DNA of 64,000 bases, taken from contig NC_014830.1 of assembly GCF_000184685.1 (NCBI RefSeq), positions 3,534,001 to 3,598,000 on the forward strand, written 5' to 3'. This document shows positions 24,317 through 32,287 of this stretch, piece after piece. Source of the DNA: Intrasporangium calvum DSM 43043. GTDB taxonomy: Bacteria > Actinomycetota > Actinomycetes > Actinomycetales > Dermatophilaceae. The notes beneath the pieces are model-generated. The model was not told where the DNA came from. It did no database searches and saw only the letters and a list, made by a program, of their open reading frames with translations. The position numbers and the translations under genes were made by a program. Each line of letters opens with the position of its first letter. Position 1 is the stretch's first letter.

Positions 24317-25444
24317 TCAGGCCTTGGGGTGCTGCCCCACGACCTGGACGGCGCCGCCGTCGACCCCCTTCGCACCGCGCGTCACCTCGGCGTCAGCCGC
24401 GATGGTGGCGCGCTCCTCTGCGGTCACCTCGCCCAGCCGCCAGGCCCGGATGCCGCTGAGCTCGCTCAGCTCGATGGCCCGCTCCGCGTGGGCCTCGGGG
24501 AGGACCCCGACGAAGCCGACGCCCTGGTTCAGCGTGCGCTCGAGGTCGGTCTGCGGGACGCGGCCCAGGGCCTGGATGGTCTGGAAGACCGCGGGCGGGG
24601 CCCAGCTGGCCCGATCGATCCGGGCGAACATCCCGGTCGGCAGCACGCGGGCCAGGTTGGCGGCCAGCCCGCCGCCCGTGACGTGGCTCAGCGCATGCAT
24701 CTCGACGCCCGCGTCGGCGATGAGTGAGAGCAGCGGCTTGGTGTAGAGCCGGGTCGGCTCGAGCAGCTCCTCCCCGAGCGTCCGCCCGAACTCGTCGACG
24801 TGCCGGTCCAGGGTCCAACCGGCCGACTCGATGACGCGCCGCACGAGGCTGAAGCCGTTGCTGTGCAGGCCGCTGCTCGCGAACGCCACGACGACGTCGC
24901 CGTCGCGCACCCGCTGCGGCCCGAGGACGTGCGCGTACTCGACGACCCCGGTCGCGGCGCCGGCCACGTCGTACTCGTCGGGCTCGAGCAGCCCCGGGTG
25001 CTCGGCGGTCTCGCCGCCGACGAGCGCGACGCCCGCCTCCTCGCAGGCCCGGGCGATGCCACCGACGATGGCGGCGATCCGCTCCGGCACCACCTTGCCG
25101 GTGGCGATGTAGTCGGTCATGAAGAGCGGCTCGGCCCCGCACACGACGATGTCGTCGACGACCATGCCGACGAGGTCGAAGCCGATCGTGTCGTGCTTGT
25201 CGAGGGCCTGGGCGATGGCGACCTTCGTGCCGACGCCATCGGTGCTCGTCGCGAGGATCGGGCGAGTCATCCGGGCGATCGCGCTCGCGTCGAACATCCC
25301 CGCGAAGCCGCCGAGGCCACCGACGACCTCGGGCCGGGTGGCGCGCCGGACCGACTCCTTCATCAGCTCGACCGCCTTGTCACCCGCCTCGACGTCGACG
25401 CCTGCGGAGGCGTAGGTGATCGGGGTCTGCGGCTCGCTCGTCAC
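24317..25444 (-). CDS. purM: Phosphoribosylformylglycinamidine cyclo-ligase
   Basis: A 375-residue PurM, which makes aminoimidazole ribonucleotide from FGAM with ATP. The opening ITYASAGVDVEAGDKAVELMK, the ATP-site block LATSTDGVGTKV and VGGETAEHPG are all present, and the length is standard. GTG start with a weak ribosome-binding site. purF lies further downstream on the same strand side, separated by an oppositely oriented AbiEi/DUF559 gene. A one-mismatch copy of the dispersed motif encodes part of the C-terminal LSELSGIRA. Confidence 0.95.
   Translation of the reverse strand: MTSEPQTPITYASAGVDVEAGDKAVELMKESVRRATRPEVVGGLGGFAGMFDASAIARMTRPILATSTDGVGTKVAIAQALDKHDTIGFDLVGMVVDDIVVCGAEPLFMTDYIATGKVVPERIAAIVGGIARACEEAGVALVGGETAEHPGLLEPDEYDVAGAATGVVEYAHVLGPQRVRDGDVVVAFASSGLHSNGFSLVRRVIESAGWTLDRHVDEFGRTLGEELLEPTRLYTKPLLSLIADAGVEMHALSHVTGGGLAANLARVLPTGMFARIDRASWAPPAVFQTIQALGRVPQTDLERTLNQGVGFVGVLPEAHAERAIELSELSGIRAWRLGEVTAEERATIAADAEVTRGAKGVDGGAVQVVGQHPKA
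24448..24457 (+). repeat. Dispersed motif variant GGATGCCGCT, inside purM
   Basis: One mismatch to the core but with the full extension GAGCTCGCTC, so it is counted as a family member. Confidence 0.7.
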
Positions 25445-25470
25445 GGGCCAACCCTACCGGCGTCCCAGCG

Positions 25471-25519
25471 CCCGACCTCCACGCCCGACCTCCACGCCCG
25501 ACCTCCACGCCCGACCTCC
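25471..25519. repeat. 13-bp tandem repeat upstream of purM
   Basis: Three full units of CCCGACCTCCACG and a ten-base partial unit lie between purM and hairpin element B. They may affect the purM promoter, since they start 27 bases upstream of its GTG. Confidence 0.9.
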
Positions 25520-25530
25520 CCACCGGTCCG

Positions 25531-25576
25531 GTTCGAGGTATGGATCGACTCCTGGGGGTCGATGCATACCTCGAAC
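25531..25576 (+). repeat. 46-bp hairpin element, copy B
   Basis: Arms GTTCGAGGTATGGATCGAC (25531-25549) and its complement (25558-25576) pair over 19 bases with one mismatch, with an eight-base loop TCCTGGGG. It is the best-preserved copy and lies upstream of the AbiEi/DUF559 gene. Copy C, in the same orientation, lies just downstream of that gene. Confidence 0.9.
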
Positions 25577-25685
25577 GAAATGCCTCGATGCAACCGCTTC
25601 CACATCCCATCGGCGGGTGCGCGTTCGTCCACAGGAGCTCGAGGAACCCGAGCGGACCGAAGACCTTTCCCAGAGGGTGCAGCCC

Positions 25686-26657
25686 ATGAACCAGGAGCGC
25701 AGCACCGCGGCGACGAAGACGGACGACGACCCTGAGGTCGCGAGACGGGCCCGAACCCGAGCCCGTCAGGACCTGGCTCGGGGGGCCGCCGAAAGCAGCG
25801 GAAGCGTCGTGTCACGAACCTTGCTCCGAGACGCGGGACTGAGCTATCTCGACATCCGCAGTGAGGTGGCGGCCGGCCGGTGGCGCACGCACGGTCTGCA
25901 GACGGTGGCGCTGCACTCCGGGGATCTCACCGTCGAGGAGCATCGGTGGCGCATCGTGTGGGAGACCGGCGGGGACATCGCCGCGATCGACGGGGCCACC
26001 GCACTCCAGGCCGCCGGTCTGCGGGCGTACACCGAGGACCAGATCCACGTCTCCGTGGTGCACCGGTGCACGGTGAAGAAGGTCGCAGGTTCGAGGCTCC
26101 ACAAGGTGGTCCGACGGCTTCCGGACGAGCTCGTCGGCGCCGGGTTACCGCGCACGAAGTCACCCGTCGCCGCCTTGCGCGGCGCCTACTGGGCCGCCTC
26201 CGACCGACAGGCGGCGTTGATCCTGCTGATGACCGTCCAGCAACGGCTGGCCACCCCGGACCAGCTCCTGTCCTGGTCCAAGCGTCTGAGGGGCCGCAAG
26301 CGGCGTGGGTTCATCAGGGATGTCGTCGGCTACCTCGGTGATGGTGTGCAGTCACTCGGCGAGCTCGACTTCGCGAGACTGTGCCGCGCCCGCGGGTTGC
26401 CCGAACCCACTCGGCAGGCCCTGGTCGAAGGGACTCGTGGCCGGATGTACCTGGACGTCCGGTGGGATGCGCATCGGCTCGTCGTCGAGATCGACGGCGT
26501 GCAGCACCGTGAGGGTCTCCAGGTCAGCGCCGACAACCTCGGCCGGAACGAGGTCACCTTGAGAGACGACAGGGTCCTGCGGATCGACCTCATCGGACTG
26601 CGTCTGCACGAGGACGAGTTCATGGACCAGGTGGCCCGGGGGTTGAGCGTCGCCTGA
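25686..26657 (+). CDS. AbiEi-like/DUF559 nuclease-fold protein
   Basis: A 323-residue protein. Residues 40-110 resemble the AbiEi-type winged-helix region found in abortive-infection antitoxins (VVSRTLLRDAGLSYLDIRSEVAAGRWRTHG...). Residues 252-323 are a Vsr-like PD-(D/E)XK domain of the DUF559 kind, with Asp257 and Glu268-x-Asp270 in YLDVRWDAHRLVVEIDG and QH following. The ATG at 25686 has GAGGGTG upstream. It separates purM from purF and is bracketed by two direct copies of the 46-bp hairpin element. This architecture is very common and multi-copy in Actinobacteria. Its function is not known; defence or repair is a guess. Confidence 0.8.
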   Translation: MNQERSTAATKTDDDPEVARRARTRARQDLARGAAESSGSVVSRTLLRDAGLSYLDIRSEVAAGRWRTHGLQTVALHSGDLTVEEHRWRIVWETGGDIAAIDGATALQAAGLRAYTEDQIHVSVVHRCTVKKVAGSRLHKVVRRLPDELVGAGLPRTKSPVAALRGAYWAASDRQAALILLMTVQQRLATPDQLLSWSKRLRGRKRRGFIRDVVGYLGDGVQSLGELDFARLCRARGLPEPTRQALVEGTRGRMYLDVRWDAHRLVVEIDGVQHREGLQVSADNLGRNEVTLRDDRVLRIDLIGLRLHEDEFMDQVARGLSVA

Positions 26658-26664
26658 CCCACTG

Positions 26665-26710
26665 GTTCGAGGTGGGCCGCGACTCCTGGTGCTCGATCCA
26701 TACCTCGAAC
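26665..26710 (+). repeat. 46-bp hairpin element, copy C
   Basis: Same layout as copy B (arms 26665-26683 and 26692-26710, loop TCCTGGTG) but with several arm mismatches. It starts seven bases after the AbiEi/DUF559 stop and lies before the convergent purF stop, so it may also act as a terminator. Confidence 0.82.
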
Positions 26711-26740
26711 CGCAAGGTCGGGGTCAGGGCGGTGGGTGGG

Positions 26741-28309
26741 TCAGGGGTGCTGGAGGGCCCCCGCGCCGCCGGTTCCGACCCCGAGGGCGACGCCGTCCAC
26801 ATCCGTGTCGACGGACCGGTCGTGCCCCGTGCGGACGGTGAGCGGCAGGGTCTCGAGGACGTGCTTGCCGACGCGGCCGTCCTCGGGCAGCTCGATGGGG
26901 TAGCGACCGGTGAAGCAGGCCGTGCAGAGCTCGTCGGCGGGCTGGCGGGTCGCCTCGACCATGCCCGCCTCGCTGATGTAGCCGAGCGAGTCCGCCCCGA
27001 TGGACGCCCTGATCTCCTCGACCCCGAGGCCGGTCGCGATGAGCTCCGCCCGGGTCGCGAAGTCGATCCCGTAGAAGCAGGGCCACTGGACCGGTGGCGA
27101 CGAGATCCGCACGTGCACCTCGGCCGCGCCGGCCTCGCGCAGCATCCGGACCTGGGCGCGCTGGGTGTTGCCCCGGACGATGGAGTCGTCCACGACCACG
27201 AGGCGCTTGCCCCGGATGGTGTGCTCGAGAGGGTTGAGCTTGAGCCGGATGCCGAGCTGGCGCAGCGTCTGCGAGGGCTGGATGAAGGTCCGGCCGACAT
27301 AGGCGTTCTTGACGAAGCCCTGGCCGAACGGGATGCCGGACTCCTGGGAGTAGCCGACGGCGGCCGGCACCCCCGACTCGGGGACGCCGATGACGAGGTC
27401 GGCCTCGACCGGGTGCTCGCGGGCCAGCGCCCGACCCATGTCGACGCGGGCCTCGTGGACGACGCGGTCCCGGATCACGGCGTCAGGGCGAGCGAGGTAG
27501 ACGTACTCGAAGACGCAGCCCTTGGGTTGCGGCTCGGCGAACCGGTGCGTGCGCAGGCCGTCCTCGTCGATGGCGATGAGCTCACCCGGCTCGACCTCGC
27601 GGATGACCGAGGCGCCGATCGTCTGCAGGGCCGCTGTCTCCGAGGCGACGACCCAGCCGCGCTCGAGCCGGCCGAGCGCGAGTGGGCGGACCCCCCAGGG
27701 GTCGCGCGCGGCGTAGAGCGTGTGCTCGTCCATGAAGACGAAGCAGAAGGCGCCGCGCAGCTTGGGGAACAGCTCGAGAGCCGCCTGCTCGGGCGTCTTG
27801 TCGGGGTCGGCAGCGAGCAGGGTCGTGACGAGGGCCGTGTCCGACGTGTTGCCCCGGGCCAGCTCGCCGGTCACGCGGGAGCCACCGAAGTGCTCGTCGA
27901 CCATCGCCCTGAGCTCGACCGTGTTGATGAGGTTGCCGTTGTGCCCCAGAGCGAGAGTGCGGCCGCCGGAGCCGCCGAGCGTCGGCTGGGCGTTCTCCCA
28001 CGTCGAGCCACCGGTCGTGGAGTAGCGCGTGTGGCCGATCGCGATGTGACCGCGCAGCGAGCTCAGGGCCGTCTCGTCGAAGACCTGGGAGACGAGGCCC
28101 ATGTCCTTGTAGACGAGGATCTTCTCGCCGTCCCCGGTCGCGATCCCGGCCGACTCCTGCCCACGGTGCTGGAGTGCGTACAGCCCGAAGTAGGTCAGCT
28201 TGGCGACGTCCTCCCCCGGGGCCCAGACGCCGAAGACCCCGCAGGCATCCTGAGGGCCCTTCTCGCCGTGAATGAGGTCATGGGTCAACCGCCCGTCGCC
28301 GCGTGCCAC
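26741..28309 (-). CDS. purF: Amidophosphoribosyltransferase
   Basis: A 522-residue PurF, catalysing the first committed step of purine synthesis (PRPP plus glutamine to phosphoribosylamine). The N-terminal glutaminase begins at the catalytic Cys in DACGVFG (about residue 23), implying removal of a 22-residue propeptide. The PRTase signature is VVVDDSIVRGNTQR. C-terminal cysteines (ELCTACFTG) fit the iron-sulfur form. GTG start. The last 25 residues are Gly/Asp-rich and unconserved. Confidence 0.95.
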   Translation of the reverse strand: MARGDGRLTHDLIHGEKGPQDACGVFGVWAPGEDVAKLTYFGLYALQHRGQESAGIATGDGEKILVYKDMGLVSQVFDETALSSLRGHIAIGHTRYSTTGGSTWENAQPTLGGSGGRTLALGHNGNLINTVELRAMVDEHFGGSRVTGELARGNTSDTALVTTLLAADPDKTPEQAALELFPKLRGAFCFVFMDEHTLYAARDPWGVRPLALGRLERGWVVASETAALQTIGASVIREVEPGELIAIDEDGLRTHRFAEPQPKGCVFEYVYLARPDAVIRDRVVHEARVDMGRALAREHPVEADLVIGVPESGVPAAVGYSQESGIPFGQGFVKNAYVGRTFIQPSQTLRQLGIRLKLNPLEHTIRGKRLVVVDDSIVRGNTQRAQVRMLREAGAAEVHVRISSPPVQWPCFYGIDFATRAELIATGLGVEEIRASIGADSLGYISEAGMVEATRQPADELCTACFTGRYPIELPEDGRVGKHVLETLPLTVRTGHDRSVDTDVDGVALGVGTGGAGALQHP

Positions 28310-28354
28310 TGCCCGATTCTCCCACAGATCGGACCAGGCCCGGTCCGCCTCGGA

Positions 28355-28930
28355 CTAGGCCGACGTCAGCGGAGCGGTGGCCACGACCTCGTAGCGCGGA
28401 CGCCGCCCGCGCCCCTCCCCGAGATGCGACTGAACGACCGCGACCTCGTCCGCCCGCCACACCGGCCCCTCATACGCCTCGAACGTCCTGATCCAGCGAG
28501 TCGCCTCGGTCGGCCGGCGGAACCGGCCCAGGGTGACGTGAGCGTGGAACCGGGTGCCGTCCGGCGTCGCCCCCGAACCGTTGGAGGCGGTGCGGATGCC
28601 GCTCGCCAGCCTCCGGAGGTCGCCGCGGACCTGCTCGACGTCGGTGAACAGCACCCGGGCGGCATAGGGGTTGGGGAAGGCTCCGGCCCCGGCCAGGCGC
28701 ACCAGCGGAGCGGGGTGCCGGGCGGCCGTCGCGGCCACGGCCGCGCTGAGGTCGTCGAGCCGCCACTCCGCGACCTCTCCGAGGAAGGCGAGCGTGACGT
28801 GCCACTGGTGCCGGTCGGTCCAGCGCAGCTCGGAGGCACCCTGCTCGTCGGCCAGCCGGCGCGGCTCGACGTGCTCGGCGAGGTCGTCGAGGACCTCCTC
28901 CGGCGGGACGATGGCGATGAAGAGACGCAT
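28355..28930 (-). CDS. thpR: RNA 2',3'-cyclic phosphodiesterase (ThpR/2H family)
   Basis: A 191-residue 2H phosphoesterase, the family formerly called 2'-5' RNA ligase. The two HxT motifs are visible as WHVTLAF near residue 44 and AHVTLGRF near residue 130, at the right spacing. It is expected to open 2',3'-cyclic phosphates on RNA ends. Independent of the purine genes in function. ATG start. Confidence 0.9.
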   Translation of the reverse strand: MRLFIAIVPPEEVLDDLAEHVEPRRLADEQGASELRWTDRHQWHVTLAFLGEVAEWRLDDLSAAVAATAARHPAPLVRLAGAGAFPNPYAARVLFTDVEQVRGDLRRLASGIRTASNGSGATPDGTRFHAHVTLGRFRRPTEATRWIRTFEAYEGPVWRADEVAVVQSHLGEGRGRRPRYEVVATAPLTSA

Positions 28931-28944
28931 GCTGCCGGCGGGAC

Positions 28945-29187
28945 CTAGTGCTGGCGCCCCGAGCGGTCGAGGAGGATGGCCAGGACCCCGGCGAGGCCGG
29001 CACCGACGAAGGCACCGAGGGCGCCCAGGAAGAGGACGGCCGTGCTCAGGGAGTACTGCACCGTCTGGCTGTAGCTCGGGCCGCCCGGCTCGCGCAGGCC
29101 GAACCAGATGCCCACGGCAAGGCCGAGGAACGCCCCGGTGAGGAGGAAGCGTTTGTGGTTGGGGATTCGCGCCGGCTCAGGACTCAC
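28945..29187 (-). CDS. Small two-helix membrane protein
   Basis: An 80-residue protein with two hydrophobic segments (about residues 13-30 and 45-72) and a short charged tail. The GTG start has GGAGGGG immediately upstream. It is next to thpR on the same strand. I do not recognise a family; it resembles small conserved actinobacterial membrane proteins of unknown function. Confidence 0.65.
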   Translation of the reverse strand: MSPEPARIPNHKRFLLTGAFLGLAVGIWFGLREPGGPSYSQTVQYSLSTAVLFLGALGAFVGAGLAGVLAILLDRSGRQH

Positions 29188-29275
29188 CCCTCCAGCGTAG
29201 GCGACCTCAGGCGCAGCCCACCCAACGCCGGCCCACCCCGCCCGACACCCGGCGGCCCACCCTGCCGACCAACGC

Positions 29276-29290
29276 AGGGCCGCCGGCCCT
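29276..29290. terminator. Short GC hairpin after the ABC-2 operon
   Basis: AGGGCC-GCC-GGCCCT, a perfect six-base stem, starts four bases beyond the stop codon of the last exporter gene. There is no T-tract, so it is only a candidate terminator. Confidence 0.45.
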
Positions 29291-29293
29291 CGG

Positions 29294-30103
29294 TCAGCGG
29301 AGGAAGAGCGCCCGCAGCCGGGACGCCGTGAACCAGACGCCCACCACCGACATGACGACGAAGTAGAGGGCGTGGCCGGCGGTGGCCGCCTCGAGGTGGC
29401 CGACGGCGAGGTGGCGCATCAGCTCGACGCCGTGCCACAGCGGCATCGCCTGGACGAACCACTGGATCGCCGTCGGGAAGACGTCGATCGGGAAGAGGGT
29501 CGCCGAGAAGAGGAACATCGGCAGCAGGGCGACCTGCAGGACGTCCATCTGCTGGAAGCTCTTGAGATAGCTCGTCACCGCCATCCCGATGCTGGCGAAG
29601 CCGACCGCGATGAGGAGGGCGACCGGGACCATGAGGACGGCCCAGAGGGACCCGACGAGGCCCATGCCGACCATGACGACCATGAACCCGATCGCGTAGA
29701 GGAACCCCCGGAAGAGGGCCATGAAGATCTCGCCGAGGGCGACGTCCATCGGGCCGAGCGAGGTCTGGAGCATGGCCTGGTAGAGGCGGGCGAAGCGCAG
29801 CTTGAAGAAGACGTTCCAGGTGGAGTCGTAGATCGCGCCGTTCATCGCCGAGGTCGCGAGCAGCGCCGGGGCGATGAAGGCGGCATAGCTCGTGGGCTCC
29901 CCGCCGGGGCCGGTGACGCTCCCGACGAGCCCGCCGAGCCCGACGCCCATGGCGAGCAGGTAGAAGACCGGCTCGAAGAAGCCGGACACCATGACGGCCC
30001 AGTTCTGGTTCCTGATGACCTTGAAGCCTCGCTCGATGACGGCGCGAGCATTGCCGCCGTAGAGGCCCGCCCACGGTCCGGGCACTCGGGTGGTCTCGGC
30101 CAT
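29294..30103 (-). CDS. ABC-2 type exporter permease
   Basis: A 269-residue permease with about six membrane segments in the DrrB/NodJ-like ABC-2 family. It is the second of two permease genes following an ATPase gene, so the exporter is likely a heterodimeric permease with one ATPase. The ATG at 30103 lies within one base of the preceding stop. The substrate is unknown (drug, lipid or polysaccharide). Confidence 0.87.
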   Translation of the reverse strand: MAETTRVPGPWAGLYGGNARAVIERGFKVIRNQNWAVMVSGFFEPVFYLLAMGVGLGGLVGSVTGPGGEPTSYAAFIAPALLATSAMNGAIYDSTWNVFFKLRFARLYQAMLQTSLGPMDVALGEIFMALFRGFLYAIGFMVVMVGMGLVGSLWAVLMVPVALLIAVGFASIGMAVTSYLKSFQQMDVLQVALLPMFLFSATLFPIDVFPTAIQWFVQAMPLWHGVELMRHLAVGHLEAATAGHALYFVVMSVVGVWFTASRLRALFLR

Positions 30104-30104
30104 G

Positions 30105-30968
30105 TCAGCTGCCCAGCCGTCGTGCGTAGATCCGGCGGCCGACGAGGATGCCTCCGAGCGCCAGGCCGGCGAGCACGGCAACGTGCACCAGGGTGAGCCA
30201 CAGTGGCTCGCTGGCTCCGTAGGTCGCCTGCCGGGCGAGCTGGGTGCCGTGCCAGACCGGCGAGACCCAGCCGATCCACTGGAGGGCCACGGGCATGACG
30301 GACAGCGGGAAGAAGGTCCCCGCGAAGAGGAACATCGGCATGATGACGAACCGCTGGACGAAGGCGAACTGGTAGCCCTCGTCCTCGAGGCTCGCCGCGA
30401 ACGCCTGGAGCGGCGCACCGAACGCCGCGGCCGTGAGCACCGCCGCCGGGACGGAGAGCCACGACCAGCCGCTCGGCGCGGCGTCGAAGAGGACGAGCAG
30501 GAGCCAGAACACCCCGGCCTGGACGACGAAGCGGACGAGCACCGCGACGAGCTGGCCGACCGCGATCTGCTCGGGGGTCGCCGGGGTGGCGTGTGGCCCG
30601 TAGTAGAGCCGCTGCCACTTGAAGCCGGCCATCACCGGATAGGTCAGCTCGCCGCCGACGGACATGACCACGGTGCTGACGAGCAGGGCCGGCCCGACGA
30701 AGACGAGGTAGGGGACGCCGTCGACGGACCCCGCGCCCCGGTCGACGAGGGCTCCGAGCCCGAGGCCGAGCGCGGTGAGGTAGAGCAGCGGTGTGACGAC
30801 CATGTAGAGCAGGATCGACACGGCCCAGGCCTTCGCCCCTCGGAGCCAGGCCTCGACGAAGAACCACCAGCCCCAGCGTCGGGCGCGGCGAGCGAGCACC
30901 TCCGCCTCGGGCACCCGCCCCGACGCAGCGAAGCGGCCGAGGTCCGCGACCGTGCTTCCGTCAGTCAA
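30105..30968 (-). CDS. ABC-2 type exporter permease
   Basis: A 287-residue ABC-2 permease with about six membrane segments after a roughly 45-residue cytoplasmic N-terminus. The apparent start is a TTG overlapping the end of the ATPase gene by eight bases, which fits coupled translation, but a later start cannot be excluded. It pairs with the permease at 29294. Confidence 0.83.
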   Translation of the reverse strand: MTDGSTVADLGRFAASGRVPEAEVLARRARRWGWWFFVEAWLRGAKAWAVSILLYMVVTPLLYLTALGLGLGALVDRGAGSVDGVPYLVFVGPALLVSTVVMSVGGELTYPVMAGFKWQRLYYGPHATPATPEQIAVGQLVAVLVRFVVQAGVFWLLLVLFDAAPSGWSWLSVPAAVLTAAAFGAPLQAFAASLEDEGYQFAFVQRFVIMPMFLFAGTFFPLSVMPVALQWIGWVSPVWHGTQLARQATYGASEPLWLTLVHVAVLAGLALGGILVGRRIYARRLGS

Positions 30969-31887
30969 CGAGACTCCGCCCCGTCAGCCGCAGGAAGACG
31001 TCCTCGAGCGAGGACCTGCGCACGAGCGAGGTGATCGGGCTCAGTCCCCGCGCGGCGACCGCCTCCAGGGCCGCCTCGCCGTCGTCGGTGTAGACGAGGA
31101 TCCGGTCGGGCAGGACCTCGATGCGCGAGCCGATGTCCTCGAGCTGCGCGACGACGGCCGCGTTGCGGTCCGCCCCGAACCGGACCTCGAGGACCTCACG
31201 CGTGGAGTGCTCGCGGATCAGCTGTCGGGGGGTGCCCTCGGCCATGATCCGTCCCCGGTCGATGACGACGAGCCGGTCGCAGAGCTGCTCGGCCTCGTCC
31301 ATGAAGTGGGTCGTCACGACGAGGGTGACCCCGACCTCCTTGAGGCGGAAGAGCCGGTCCCAGAGCACGTGCCGGGCCTGGGGGTCGAGGCCGGTCGTCG
31401 GCTCGTCGAGGAGGAGCACCTTGGGCTCGTTGACGAGGGAGCGGGCGATCGTCAGGCGGCGCTTCATCCCGCCGGAGAGCGAGCCGACCTTGGCCGTGCC
31501 GCGGTCCGTGAGCTGGGCGAACTCGAGCAGCTCGTCCGCCTTGGCCCGCAGGTAGGAGTAGGGCAGACCGAAGTAGCGGCCGTAGATGATGAGGTTGTCG
31601 CGGACGGACAGCTCCTCGTCGAGGTTGTCCTGCTGCGGCACGACGCCCAGGTGGGCCCGCACCTCGGGCCCCCGCTCCGCCGGGTCGAGCCCGGCGACGA
31701 GCATCGAGCCGCCGGTCCGCTGCAGGGTGCCACCGATCATCCGCATCGTCGTCGACTTGCCGGCCCCGTTGGGCCCGAGCAGGCCGAACGACTCGCCGCG
31801 CGCGATCTCGAAGTCGATGCCGTCGACCGCGGCGGTCTGCCCGTAGACCTTGGTCAGACCGCGCGCGACGATGACCGGCTCACTCAT
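30961..31887 (-). CDS. ABC-2 type exporter ATPase, DrrA-like
   Basis: A 308-residue ATPase with Walker A GPNGAGKSTT, Q-loop GVVPQQDNLDEELSV, signature SLSGGMKRRL and Walker B VLLLDEPTTGLDP, followed by the roughly 80-residue C-terminal domain of DrrA/NodI-type exporters. Its ATG overlaps the end of the sterol-carrier gene (ATGAGTGA). It drives the two permeases downstream. Confidence 0.92.
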   Translation of the reverse strand: MSEPVIVARGLTKVYGQTAAVDGIDFEIARGESFGLLGPNGAGKSTTMRMIGGTLQRTGGSMLVAGLDPAERGPEVRAHLGVVPQQDNLDEELSVRDNLIIYGRYFGLPYSYLRAKADELLEFAQLTDRGTAKVGSLSGGMKRRLTIARSLVNEPKVLLLDEPTTGLDPQARHVLWDRLFRLKEVGVTLVVTTHFMDEAEQLCDRLVVIDRGRIMAEGTPRQLIREHSTREVLEVRFGADRNAAVVAQLEDIGSRIEVLPDRILVYTDDGEAALEAVAARGLSPITSLVRRSSLEDVFLRLTGRSLVD

Positions 31888-32287
31888 CTCGGCCCCCTGC
31901 CTCGGCCGCGGTGACCGGCGGCCAGGGCAGCAGGGGCAGCAGCCCGTCGAGGTGAGCCCGTTGCCCGCTCGCCCGGACCTGCCCGGACGCCACCGCGTCG
32001 TGCCACGACAGGTCGCCGGTCACGAGGGCGAGCCAGGTCGCCGCGTCCGTCTCGATGACGTTGGGCGGCGTGCCCCGGCGGTGGACGGGCCCCTCGATGC
32101 ACTGGGCGGCGCCGTGGGGTGGCACGCGCACCTCGACCGTGCGCCCCGGCGCGGCGGTGGCGAGCTCCTCCAGGCTGTAGCGGACTGCCGTGGCGGTGAC
32201 GGCACGGTCGGCAGCGAAGCCGGCTGAGCGGCATACGGCCAGGGCGCGGCGGCCCTCGTCGACGGCGACCCGACGGCGCGGCGGCAT
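31880..32287 (-). CDS. Sterol-carrier-family (SCP2-like) protein
   Basis: A 135-residue protein resembling the actinobacterial sterol carrier family, with a C-terminal SCP2-like fold (ETDAATWLALVTGDLSWHDAVASGQVRASG). Such proteins bind hydrophobic ligands. ATG start overlapping the LLM oxidoreductase stop (ATGA). A dispersed motif copy encodes the segment VCRSAGFA, the same peptide found in PurD of this window. Confidence 0.75.
   Translation of the reverse strand: MPPRRRVAVDEGRRALAVCRSAGFAADRAVTATAVRYSLEELATAAPGRTVEVRVPPHGAAQCIEGPVHRRGTPPNVIETDAATWLALVTGDLSWHDAVASGQVRASGQRAHLDGLLPLLPWPPVTAAEAGGRDE
32227..32236 (-). repeat. Dispersed motif GTATGCCGCT, inside sterol-carrier gene
   Basis: Exact core with the minus-strand extension CAGCCGGCTTCGC. 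The extended block is identical to that at 47685 in purD. Confidence 0.9.

Noticed and set aside
25471-25519. 13-bp repeats as iterons of a replication origin
   Set aside because: Only three units, GC-rich, with no DnaA boxes or replication gene nearby.
25531-25576. GGTTCGA in the hairpin element suggests a tRNA T-arm
   Set aside because: The arms pair with each other over 19 bases and no acceptor, D or anticodon arm can be built around them.
28661-29890. Further motif copies at GGGCGGCATAGG (28661) and GGCGGCATAGC (29883)
   Set aside because: They have two or more core mismatches and no extension, and simply encode YAA in conserved positions; not counted in the family.
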